64,000 nt of DNA, taken from assembly GCA_021372865.1 (NCBI GenBank), contig JAJFTO010000017.1, positions 186,001-250,000 on the forward strand, given 5' to 3'. Below are positions 1 to 7,855 of this stretch, in pieces. Under the pieces are notes generated by a model. That model had not been told where the DNA came from. It saw nothing but the letters and a program-made list of their open reading frames with translations, and made no database searches. The position numbers and the translations under genes are program-made. Source of the stretch: Porphyromonadaceae bacterium (GTDB taxonomy: Bacteria > Bacteroidota > Bacteroidia > Bacteroidales > Dysgonomonadaceae). The number at the start of each line of letters is the position of its first letter. The stretch's first letter is position 1.

Positions 1-1579
1 TCTCCGCCGGCTTCATCCGTCCGTGCATCTTGCAGACGGTAAACTCCGGGAACGCCGCTTTTACATGCTCATAACCCTCTTCCAGATTCTTCAGATCAAG
101 TGTCTCACTCTCCTCGATCAATGGGTAGACCATGTAGACCTGTCGTCCTGTATGGATCTGATCACGGATAAACTGATAAAGAGGGCCCCGCTTCTTGTCA
201 TAACGGTGCAAGGTCTGCACCGGCTTACGCCCCGGGGGAAGTTCATCGATCACCGAGACATCCAGATCCCCATAGACCGTCATGGCCAGCGTGCGGGGGA
301 TGGGCGTGGCGGTCATCACCAGCATGTGTGGAGGCTGTTTACTTTTCTCCCACAGCCTGGCACGTTGCACCACACCAAAACGGTGCTGCTCATCGATCAC
401 TACGAAACCGAGATTGCGGAACCGCACCACATCCTCAATAAGGGCATGGGTTCCAATCAGGATATTTACTTTCCCTGAAAGCAGGCCGGCATGGATTTCC
501 TCCCGTTCTTTCTTCTTTGTGGAGCCGGTCAGCAGTGCCACTTCCACCTCCATTCCGGAGAGCATCTGGGTGAAGGTCTCGTAATGCTGTGCGGCCAGAA
601 TCTCCGTGGGAGCCATCAGGCAGGACTGAAAGCCGTTGTCGAGGGCAATCAGCATGCTCATGATTGCCACCATGGTCTTGCCACTCCCCACATCGCCCTG
701 CAGAAGCCGGTTCATCTGTTTTCCGGAGGCGGTATCCTTCCGGATCTCCCTGATTACCCTTTTCTGGGCGTTGGTTAGCGGGAAGGGGAGTTTCTTCTTG
801 TAAAACGAATTAAGGTAATCTCCAACCTTCGGAAAGAGGATCCCTTTCAACTTTGCTTTCCGGTCGGCTGCATAGCGTACGATGCTCAGCTGGATATAAA
901 AAAGTTCTTCGAACTTCAATCGGAATTCAGCATCGCGCAACAACACCGGTGACTTTGGAAAGTGAATATTTTCTATCGCATCATGAAAGGGCATCAGCTT
1001 CGCCAACTTCACCACATCGGGTGAAATGGACTCCGGAAGCGGGTCCTTGATCAGACCGAATGCATTTTCGATGATCTTCTGCATCGCCTTTGAGTTGAGG
1101 AAGTGATTCTTCATCTTCTCAGTGGTGTTGTACATCGCCATCAGTCCTTCCGGTCGGTCCAACTCATCCATGAAGGGATCGATCTCAGGATGGGGGATGT
1201 TCCACTTGCCGTTGAATAGACTGGGTTTCCCAAAAACGATGTACTCCTGGTTTAGCTTATACTTGTTTTCTATAAATCGAACACCCTGAAACCAGACCAG
1301 GTCTACGAAGCCAGTGCCATCGGTGAAGTGCGCCACAAGTCGTCTTTTCCTGCCTTCCCCAAAAACCTCGAAGGCGGTGATCTTCCCCTTCAGTTGAATG
1401 TAGGCCTGCGACTGGTCAATCTCATGTACATAGTACATCCGCGTCCGGTCAATATACCGGTAGGGGTACCACCGAAGCAGGTCGCCCAGCGTAAAGACGT
1501 CGAGCTCCTTCTGTAGGATCTCGGCTCTTTTAGGTCCCACGCCGGGAATATATTTTATTTCGGTCTGAAGAATATGCAT
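1..1579 (-). CDS. recG: ATP-dependent DNA helicase RecG (partial, C-terminus outside window)
   Basis: Superfamily 2 helicase that remodels stalled replication forks and Holliday junctions. About 526 residues are present; the last part of the second helicase domain lies beyond position 1. The N-terminal wedge/OB region comes first (it begins MHILQTEIKYIPGVGPKRAE). The Walker A motif GDVGSGKT is near residue 293, a DEQHRFGV motif (DExH box) near 396, and TATPIPRTLA near 425. The ATG at 1577-1579 is preceded by an AGGAG-like stretch and fits the usual RecG start. The gene lies upstream of and co-directional with nothing else in the window, since glyA ends at 1756 with its own terminator. Confidence is high because motif order and spacing are typical of RecG. 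Confidence 0.95.
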   Translation of the reverse strand, partial: MHILQTEIKYIPGVGPKRAEILQKELDVFTLGDLLRWYPYRYIDRTRMYYVHEIDQSQAYIQLKGKITAFEVFGEGRKRRLVAHFTDGTGFVDLVWFQGVRFIENKYKLNQEYIVFGKPSLFNGKWNIPHPEIDPFMDELDRPEGLMAMYNTTEKMKNHFLNSKAMQKIIENAFGLIKDPLPESISPDVVKLAKLMPFHDAIENIHFPKSPVLLRDAEFRLKFEELFYIQLSIVRYAADRKAKLKGILFPKVGDYLNSFYKKKLPFPLTNAQKRVIREIRKDTASGKQMNRLLQGDVGSGKTMVAIMSMLIALDNGFQSCLMAPTEILAAQHYETFTQMLSGMEVEVALLTGSTKKKEREEIHAGLLSGKVNILIGTHALIEDVVRFRNLGFVVIDEQHRFGVVQRARLWEKSKQPPHMLVMTATPIPRTLAMTVYGDLDVSVIDELPPGRKPVQTLHRYDKKRGPLYQFIRDQIHTGRQVYMVYPLIEESETLDLKNLEEGYEHVKAAFPEFTVCKMHGRMKPAE

Positions 1580-1672
1580 GCTCTCTTTTATTGCTCTCCT
1601 GATCAAATATACTGTTTTTTAAGCAGTACGACTCATTTATTGCAAATCTTTTTTAAATTCGAATCAGGAATC

Positions 1673-1704
1673 AAAAAAAACGGGGAACGGTTCTACCATT
1701 CCCC
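1673..1704 (-). terminator. Intrinsic terminator downstream of glyA
   Basis: Read on the minus strand, GGGGAATGG and CCGTTCCCC form a hairpin with a 5-base loop, followed at once by eight T residues. It lies about 50 bases past the glyA stop codon and before recG, so it should separate the two transcripts. Confidence 0.85.
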
Positions 1705-1755
1705 ATCAATTTATTCAGATTCTTCGAACACAATTGGCGCTCGTCGAACGATATG

Positions 1756-3036
1756 TTACCAGGCAAAAAGCGGATATTGCTTCATTGTCGCATTCACCTT
1801 CTCACGTACCGAAACGATTGTTTTAGGGTCATCGACATGAGAGAGCACGGTGTCTATTAATTCAACAATTTCTTCCATTAGTTCCTCCTTCACTCCACGT
1901 GTGGTGATGGCCGGTGTACCGAAACGAAGACCTGATGTCTGGAAAGGTGAACGACTGTCGAAAGGAACCATGTTCTTGTTGGTGGTGATATCTGCTTCCA
2001 CAAGCACTTTCTCAGCGACTTTTCCAGTCAGTTCAGGGAATTTGGTACGCAAATCCACCAGAATACAGTGGTTGTCTGTACCCCCCGAAACCACATTGTA
2101 ACCCTTATCCATAAAAGCCTGTGCCATTACTGCTGCATTCTTCTTCACCTGCGTCTGATAGGTTTTATACTCGGGCTGCAGTGCCTCGTGGAATGAAACG
2201 GCCTTGGCAGCTATCACATGTTCCAAAGGACCTCCCTGCATACCTGGAAAGACTGCAGAATCCAACAGTGCCGACATCATCTTCACCTCACCTTTGGGTG
2301 TGGTGAGCCCCCAGGGGTTTTCAAAATCCTTACCCATCAGAATCACGCCTCCGCGGGGTCCGCGCAGCGTTTTGTGGGTCGTGGAGGTAACAATATGCGC
2401 GTGCTTGAGCGGATTTTCCAACAGCCCGGCAGCGATCAGTCCGGCAGGATGTGCCATATCCACCATAAAGATGGCACCGATCTCATCGGCTACCTTGCGG
2501 ATGCGGGCATAATCCCATTCGCGTGAATAAGCCGAAGCGCCGGCGACAATCAGTTTGGGGCGTTCGGAGCGCGCCAGCGATTCCAGCTGGTCGTAATCCA
2601 CCCGCTGGTCTTCTTCGCGTACATTGTAGGCGACAGGCTGGAACATCAAACCGGAAAAATTAACAGGAGAACCATGGGAAAGATGGCCTCCATGCGACAG
2701 ATTCAGTCCGAGGAATTTATCGCCCGCCTTCAGGCATGCCAGGAAGACGGCGGCGTTTGCCTGTGCACCCGAGTGCGGCTGCACATTGGCCCATTCAGCA
2801 TCGAAGATTTTTTTTAACCGGTCTATGGCAAGCTGCTCGCCCATATCTACCACCTCACATCCACCGTAATATCTCCGTCCGGGATAGCCTTCGGCGTACT
2901 TGTTGGTGAGGACAGAGCCCATGGCCTGCATCACCTGTTCACTTACAAAGTTTTCAGAGGCAATCAGCTCAATTCCTTTGAGTTGACGTTCGCGCTCTTT
3001 TTGTATTATCGCAAAGATTTCTCTGTCTTGTGTCAT
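1756..3036 (-). CDS. glyA: Serine hydroxymethyltransferase
   Basis: PLP enzyme that interconverts serine plus tetrahydrofolate with glycine plus 5,10-methylene-THF, the main source of one-carbon units. The 426-residue length matches bacterial GlyA. Visible family signatures include the N-terminal [12 protein letters not shown], the substrate-loop region [24 protein letters not shown], and the PLP-lysine segment [14 protein letters not shown] near residue 230. The C-terminal [11 protein letters not shown] segment is also typical. It is monocistronic, with a -7-like box 28 bases upstream and an intrinsic terminator downstream. Confidence 0.97.
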   Translation of the reverse strand: MTQDREIFAIIQKERERQLKGIELIASENFVSEQVMQAMGSVLTNKYAEGYPGRRYYGGCEVVDMGEQLAIDRLKKIFDAEWANVQPHSGAQANAAVFLACLKAGDKFLGLNLSHGGHLSHGSPVNFSGLMFQPVAYNVREEDQRVDYDQLESLARSERPKLIVAGASAYSREWDYARIRKVADEIGAIFMVDMAHPAGLIAAGLLENPLKHAHIVTSTTHKTLRGPRGGVILMGKDFENPWGLTTPKGEVKMMSALLDSAVFPGMQGGPLEHVIAAKAVSFHEALQPEYKTYQTQVKKNAAVMAQAFMDKGYNVVSGGTDNHCILVDLRTKFPELTGKVAEKVLVEADITTNKNMVPFDSRSPFQTSGLRFGTPAITTRGVKEELMEEIVELIDTVLSHVDDPKTIVSVREKVNATMKQYPLFAW

Positions 3037-3063
3037 AGCGTCTTATTATGCAAAAAATATCCG

Positions 3064-3071
3064 CAAAGGTA
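3064..3071 (-). promoter_or_regulatory. Bacteroidota-type -7 box for glyA
   Basis: TACCTTTG on the minus strand matches TAnnTTTG, 28 bases before the glyA ATG. The -33 position holds CTTG with an 18-base spacer rather than TTTG, so the match is partial. Confidence 0.5.
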
Positions 3072-3221
3072 AGGAACATTTTCTTAAAGCAAGGTAAGTA
3101 AAGGGTAAATTTATTTGAACTTTGCTATTGAGAGAATTGAAAATCGAGGAGCGAAAGCGACTCAAAATGACTAATTTTGTGAACATTTTCGTAAGCAAAA
3201 GACAAATTTATTTGGATACTT

Positions 3222-3252
3222 TTTGTCCGATCAGATTTACTATCTATATTTG
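3222..3252 (+). promoter_or_regulatory. Promoter (TTTG - 19 bp - TATATTTG)
   Basis: TTTG at 3222-3225 and TATATTTG at 3245-3252, separated by 19 bases, match the Bacteroidota primary-sigma promoter exactly. It sits 25 bases before the ATG of the small outer-membrane protein gene at 3278. Confidence 0.8.
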
Positions 3253-3277
3253 TTTAAAATTCTTAAACAATTGAATC

Positions 3278-3823
3278 ATGAACCGGTTATTCTTTACTTT
3301 CCTGTTTGCCATGGTTGCATTTAATACAATGCAGGCACAAAAAAACAATTACATTCATATCTCTGTCGATGGCGGATTCATCGTGAATTCTGTCCGCGAC
3401 GAAAAAATCGGCCTTGGTGGTACGTTGAGCTGGATTACTACCGACAATCTGATCGTACCCCAGTCAAACAACTACATATCACTGGGAATCAAGGCAATCA
3501 ACAATCCATACGGTGAAGGGAAATTTTTCTCAAGCATCAACAATGACAAAAACGATGCCTTCAACTATCTCATGGCGCTGGCGGGTTATCGCATTACGCA
3601 GCAGGGTGTCACAGAAGGTTTTTTCCTGGAACCACGCCTTGGTGTGGTTTTTGGAGCAAGCGGATACACGGGGTTTGCTTTTGCTCCGTTGGTCGGTTAT
3701 GCTTATCGGAATTTCGATTTCTCAGTCTATTGTGATATGGGATTCGGTCACGAAGACAGCGCGATATTGAAGAAAAATTTCTTTACACCGGGTCTGAGTA
3801 TCGGTTACAATTTCGGCTTTTGA
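3278..3823 (+). CDS. Small outer-membrane beta-barrel-like protein, uncharacterised
   Basis: A 181-residue protein with a clear Sec signal peptide (MNRLFFTFLFAMVAFNTMQA, cleavage likely after Ala20). The mature part is rich in Gly, Tyr and Phe, with alternating hydrophobic strands and a terminal aromatic residue (SIGYNFGF), as in small outer-membrane barrels. No enzymatic motif is visible. It is monocistronic, driven by a good promoter just upstream and facing the HAD gene convergently. The barrel assignment is inferred from composition and the C-terminal Phe; the exact family is not recognised. Confidence 0.7.
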   Translation: MNRLFFTFLFAMVAFNTMQAQKNNYIHISVDGGFIVNSVRDEKIGLGGTLSWITTDNLIVPQSNNYISLGIKAINNPYGEGKFFSSINNDKNDAFNYLMALAGYRITQQGVTEGFFLEPRLGVVFGASGYTGFAFAPLVGYAYRNFDFSVYCDMGFGHEDSAILKKNFFTPGLSIGYNFGF

Positions 3824-3934
3824 AGATTAACCCATAAGGGGATGTTGCCCGGATGGACCCTTAAAGAAAGGCGAAATCAGCAGGTATTACAAGAAGATTT
3901 TTTTTAAGAAAGGCCTACATTACATGTCGGGGGT

Positions 3935-4357
3935 TTATCTTCTCCCGAACAATCCCTTTTTCTTTTTCGGTTCCGGCATCGTCGATGAACCGGCCATAAT
4001 CTGCAGTACCCTTCCATTATTCACGGTGGCATTCACTGCGTTATAGATCACTCCCCAGTCGGGTAAGCCGCCCAGATTCCGGTCGTCAATAAAAAGATCA
4101 GCTTCCAATTTGCGGGAGGCTTTTTCTTTGTCTTCACCCGGATGATTGGCGTTCTCCGCGTAGAAATAAAGGCCCTGTCTGGCGCAATAATCAATGGCAT
4201 CCTGCAACAACTGTCCCTCGCGGACAGTCCATAGTATCAGTTTGTGATTGTCTTTCTGTAATTGGAGGAGCGTTTCAATGGCAAACGGGACGGGTCTGCC
4301 AATGGCGGGATATTCGTGTTCGACGATGGTTCCGTCGAAATCAATTGCTATAACCAT
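3935..4357 (-). CDS. HAD-superfamily hydrolase, small cap-less type (BT0820-like)
   Basis: A 140-residue protein that opens with the HAD motif I DFDGTI (Asp nucleophile and +2 Asp near residues 6-8). A motif II-like LILWTVREG segment follows near 41, and LEADLFIDDRNLGG near 87 supplies the motif IV acidic pair. The small size and lack of a cap resemble the uncharacterised Bacteroides HAD proteins typified by BT0820. It follows rfbB by 23 bases on the same strand and is probably co-transcribed with the dTDP-sugar genes. The Lys/Arg-rich tail (PKKKKGLFGRR) is unusual. The substrate is unknown. Confidence 0.8.
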   Translation of the reverse strand: MVIAIDFDGTIVEHEYPAIGRPVPFAIETLLQLQKDNHKLILWTVREGQLLQDAIDYCARQGLYFYAENANHPGEDKEKASRKLEADLFIDDRNLGGLPDWGVIYNAVNATVNNGRVLQIMAGSSTMPEPKKKKGLFGRR

Positions 4358-4380
4358 TGTTTTCTAACTTTCGATTTTTA

Positions 4381-5433
4381 TTATTCTCCGTACATCCTGC
4401 GATAATAGTTTTGGTATTCGCCGCTGGTTACACTGTCGAGCCACTCTTGATGTTCCAGATACCAGCGGACCGTTTGGTCTATACCCTCCTCAAACTGTAG
4501 CGAAGGTGTCCAGCCAAGTTCATTCCTGAGTTTCGATGCGTCGATGGCGTAGCGTAGATCGTGCCCGGCACGATCGGTCACAAAAGTAATCAGTTTCTCT
4601 GAAGCACCCATCTCTCGTCCCAATAACCGGTCTGTGGTTTTTATCAGTAACTTTATCAGATCAATATTTTTCCATTCGTTGCCACCCCCAATATTATAAG
4701 TTTGTCCTACCCTACCCCGGTGAAAGATGAGGTCAATGGCCCGGGCATGATCTTCCACGTAAAGCCAGTCTCTTACATTTTCTCCTTTTCCATACACAGG
4801 CAGCGGTTTATTGTATCGAATATTGTTGATAAAGAGAGGAATCAGTTTTTCAGGGAACTGATAGGGACCGTAGTTATTTGAACAGTTGGATAGCACAACC
4901 GGCAATCCGTAGGTATCATGATAGGCCCGCACAAAGTGGTCGGATGAGGCCTTTGATGCAGAGTATGGACTGTGAGGATCATAGCGTGTCTCCTCCGTAA
5001 AGCGTGATTCATTAAAATTGAGGGCCCCATATACCTCATCGGTAGAGATATGGTAAAACAATTTGCCTTCATAGTTTTCCCTCCATGCGTCTTTGGCTGA
5101 TTGCAATAAATTTAGCGTTCCGATCACATTTGTTTTGGCAAAAGAAAAAGGATCGGTGATCGACCGGTCTACGTGACTTTCTGCAGCCAAATGAATCACA
5201 CCGTCAATTTTCAGTGTCTCAAAGATCTTTCGGATGGCATCGTAATCACTGATGTCCGCCTTTATAAATTTGTAATTGGGTTTTCCCTCCAAATCACTCA
5301 GATTGGAAAGGTTGCCAGCGTAAGTGAGTTTATCAAGATTTATAATCTCATCATCCGGATATTTATTAACAAACAGCCGTACAACATGTGAGCCGATGAA
5401 TCCTGCACCTCCGGTAATTAAAATGTGTCGCAT
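4381..5433 (-). CDS. rfbB: dTDP-glucose 4,6-dehydratase
   Basis: Extended short-chain dehydrogenase that converts dTDP-glucose to dTDP-4-keto-6-deoxyglucose. It has the N-terminal NAD motif GGAGFIGSHVV near residue 8, the ISTDEVYG loop carrying the catalytic Thr-Asp-Glu near 130, and the catalytic YSASKASSDHFV Tyr/Lys near 157. VRDWLYVEDHARAI follows. The 350-residue length is normal. It overlaps the end of rfbC by 16 bases, which indicates tight translational coupling in the order rfbA-rfbC-rfbB. Confidence 0.96.
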   Translation of the reverse strand: MRHILITGGAGFIGSHVVRLFVNKYPDDEIINLDKLTYAGNLSNLSDLEGKPNYKFIKADISDYDAIRKIFETLKIDGVIHLAAESHVDRSITDPFSFAKTNVIGTLNLLQSAKDAWRENYEGKLFYHISTDEVYGALNFNESRFTEETRYDPHSPYSASKASSDHFVRAYHDTYGLPVVLSNCSNNYGPYQFPEKLIPLFINNIRYNKPLPVYGKGENVRDWLYVEDHARAIDLIFHRGRVGQTYNIGGGNEWKNIDLIKLLIKTTDRLLGREMGASEKLITFVTDRAGHDLRYAIDASKLRNELGWTPSLQFEEGIDQTVRWYLEHQEWLDSVTSGEYQNYYRRMYGE

Positions 5434-5957
5434 AAAAAAGGGTTTTTTTTGTCTTTTTCCGATAAAATGATGTCAGCAGCCGGAAGCCGCCAGTCTATAT
5501 GTAAATGGGGATCATTCCAGCGAATTGCTCTTTCGTGCATGGGAGAATAGTAATTGTCACATTTGTACTGAAAAATCACTTCATTGCTCAACACAGCAAA
5601 TCCGTGAGCAAATCCGCGGGGTATAAAAAGCTGGAGTTTATTGTCCTCTGAGAGTTCAAGCGAGAAATATTTGGCAAATGTTGGAGAGTCTTTCCGGATA
5701 TCCACAGCTACATCCAATACACGGCCTTTCACTACGCGCACCAGCTTTGCCTGTTCAAAAGGAGGTATCTGAAAATGCAACCCACGCAATACTCCATATT
5801 GCGATTTGCTCTCATTGTCCTGCACAAAAACAGTTTTGCATGCTTTCTCTTCGAATTCCCTCATGGAAAAAGACTCAAAGAAGTAGCCCCGCTCATCCTC
5901 AAAAATTTTTGGCTTGATTATTGACAATCCGTTTATTTCCGTTCTATTCACCTCCAT
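5418..5957 (-). CDS. rfbC: dTDP-4-dehydrorhamnose 3,5-epimerase
   Basis: Cupin-fold epimerase that acts on dTDP-4-keto-6-deoxyglucose, the third step towards dTDP-rhamnose. Family signatures are FEDERGYFFESF near residue 19, the LRGLHFQIPPFEQAKLVRVVKGRVLDVAVD block (catalytic His and substrate Arg/Lys) near 58, and PRGFAHGFAVLSNEV near 113. The 179-residue length is typical. It is embedded between rfbA and rfbB. The rfbD reductase that would complete dTDP-rhamnose synthesis is not in this window. Confidence 0.96.
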   Translation of the reverse strand: MEVNRTEINGLSIIKPKIFEDERGYFFESFSMREFEEKACKTVFVQDNESKSQYGVLRGLHFQIPPFEQAKLVRVVKGRVLDVAVDIRKDSPTFAKYFSLELSEDNKLQLFIPRGFAHGFAVLSNEVIFQYKCDNYYSPMHERAIRWNDPHLHIDWRLPAADIILSEKDKKNPFLCDTF

Positions 5958-6002
5958 ATATCACGTTTCAATTCACTCTAATATTTTCAATCTTATTCAA
6001 TT

Positions 6003-6884
6003 TTATCTGCCTGACTCCACCAATTTCAACAGATATTCTCCGTACTGGTTCTTTTTCATGGGTTCTGCAATTCGTTTGAGTTCATCACTCGAAATCCATC
6101 CGTTGTGCCAGGCAATCTCTTCCAGACAGGATATTTTGAGCCCCTGCCTTTTTTCCAGTACTTCGATAAAGGTGGATGCTTCAGAAAGTGAATCGTGTGT
6201 ACCGGTATCAAGCCAGGCAAATCCTCTTCCAAAACGTTGCATCTTCAACCTGCCGTCTTTCAGGAAGGTCTGATTGACGGAAGTGATCTCCAGCTCACCA
6301 CGAGCTGAGGGTTTTATCTGTTTCGCAATCTCGACAACCCGATTCGGATAGAAGTACAATCCGGTCACAGCCCAATTCGACTTCGGTGAGACCGGCTTTT
6401 CTTCAATCGTCAACACTTGTCCTTTTTCATCAAATTCGGCAACACCGTACCTCTCGGGGTCGTTTACGAAATAGCCAAAAACCGTAGCTACTGCATTATT
6501 TTCGGCTTCTCCTACCGCTTTTTTTAATAAATCAGGGAAGCCATGGCCATAGAAAATATTGTCACCCAACACCAGACTGACGGCATCGTTTCCAATGAAT
6601 TCTTCTCCGATGATAAATGCCTGTGCAAGTCCGTCGGGACTGGGTTGTTCCGCATAGGTGAACTTTACGCCATAATCGGTTCCATCACCCAACAACCTCC
6701 TGAAAGCAGGCAGATCCTGGGGTGTGGAAATAATCAGGATATCTCTTATTCCCGCAAGCATTAATGCTGAAATGGGATAATAAACCATGGGTTTATCGAA
6801 AATGGGAAGCAGTTGCTTGGAAACCCCCTTTGTAATCGGATATAATCTTGTACCGGAACCACCGGCGAGTACAATACCTTTCAT
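6003..6884 (-). CDS. rfbA: Glucose-1-phosphate thymidylyltransferase
   Basis: Nucleotidyltransferase that makes dTDP-glucose from dTTP and glucose-1-phosphate. The N-terminal [31 protein letters not shown] contains the Gly-rich nucleotide loop and the catalytic Arg/Lys. [10 protein letters not shown] near residue 110 supplies the metal-binding Asp, and EEKP near 162 and the [11 protein letters not shown] segment near 223 are also present. The 293-residue length matches short RfbA/RmlA. It is the first gene of the rfbACB run, with 45 bases to rfbC. About 190 bases of low-information DNA lie upstream. Confidence 0.97.
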   Translation of the reverse strand: MKGIVLAGGSGTRLYPITKGVSKQLLPIFDKPMVYYPISALMLAGIRDILIISTPQDLPAFRRLLGDGTDYGVKFTYAEQPSPDGLAQAFIIGEEFIGNDAVSLVLGDNIFYGHGFPDLLKKAVGEAENNAVATVFGYFVNDPERYGVAEFDEKGQVLTIEEKPVSPKSNWAVTGLYFYPNRVVEIAKQIKPSARGELEITSVNQTFLKDGRLKMQRFGRGFAWLDTGTHDSLSEASTFIEVLEKRQGLKISCLEEIAWHNGWISSDELKRIAEPMKKNQYGEYLLKLVESGR

Positions 6885-7071
6885 AATTTATTTATTTCAT
6901 GTTCAAAGTTGTGCACTTTATCGGTTCACTACGTTATTTTATTCTGTAAACGCCTTTAGTTGCTTACTTCGTTCACATAATTTTGACATGCCATTAGTTG
7001 TTCACTTTGTCCGCGTTATCTGCTGCATGTCACTTGTGCTATGCACATTAATTGCATGCGAGTGTTGTTGC

Positions 7072-7746
7072 TTAGCACATCAGATCGGGTCGAAGGCGTT
7101 TTGTACGCTCTACCGACTGTTCATGGCGCCATTCCGCAATTTTCCGTTCGTGACCCGAAAGGAGTACTTCCGGTACTTTCCAGCCTTTATATTCTGCCGG
7201 ACGGGTATACACGGGAGGCGCCAGCAATCCATCCTGGAATGAATCGGAAAGCGCGGATTGTTCATCTCCGATGGCACCGGGGATCACTCTGACAACTGCA
7301 TCGGCAATCATGGCGGCAACCAGCTCTCCGCCGGTGAGTACAAAATCTCCAATGGAAATCTCCCTGGTAATCAGATGTTCCCTCACCCGGTAATCAATTC
7401 CCTTGTAATGCCCGCAGAGTATAATGATATTCTGCATCATGGAAAGTTCATTGGCCACGGATTGGGTGAACTGTTCGCCGTCGGGTGTAGTAAAAATCAC
7501 CTCGTCGTAATTGCGCTGAGACTTTAGAAGCGAGATAGCCCGGTCGATCGGTTCAATCTGCATCACCATCCCGGCTTCCCCGCCAAATGGATAATCATCT
7601 ATTCGTTTGTGCTTATCGAGTGTGTAATCACGAAGGTTGTGAAGGCCGAAATCCACCAGACCTTTCTCCTGAGCCCTCTTCAGAATACTATTATGAAGGG
7701 CACCCTCTATCATTTCCGGTAAAACTGTAATAATATCAATCCTCAT
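7072..7746 (-). CDS. trmD: tRNA (guanine-37-N1) methyltransferase
   Basis: SPOUT-family methyltransferase that forms m1G37 in tRNAs reading CNN codons, preventing +1 frameshifting. The SAM-binding trefoil knot is clear: [14 protein letters not shown] near residue 110 and the [21 protein letters not shown] block near 132. The N-terminal [13 protein letters not shown] is typical. The 224-residue length matches the family. It is apparently a single gene, unlike the rimM-trmD-rplS operon of Proteobacteria. Confidence 0.96.
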   Translation of the reverse strand: MRIDIITVLPEMIEGALHNSILKRAQEKGLVDFGLHNLRDYTLDKHKRIDDYPFGGEAGMVMQIEPIDRAISLLKSQRNYDEVIFTTPDGEQFTQSVANELSMMQNIIILCGHYKGIDYRVREHLITREISIGDFVLTGGELVAAMIADAVVRVIPGAIGDEQSALSDSFQDGLLAPPVYTRPAEYKGWKVPEVLLSGHERKIAEWRHEQSVERTKRLRPDLMC

Positions 7747-7855
7747 CCCGTGTGATTCCGATATCTGATCTTATCAATAAAATTTTCGAAATGAAAATCT
7801 CATGTCCAGACATCAATTTGCGCCAAAAATAACAGAAAAAAGCGTCAATACAAAA

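Noticed and set aside
3824-3934. Terminator between the outer-membrane protein and HAD genes
   Set aside because: TAAGGG/CCCTTA gives only a 6-base stem with a long loop and no adjacent T run; too weak to list.
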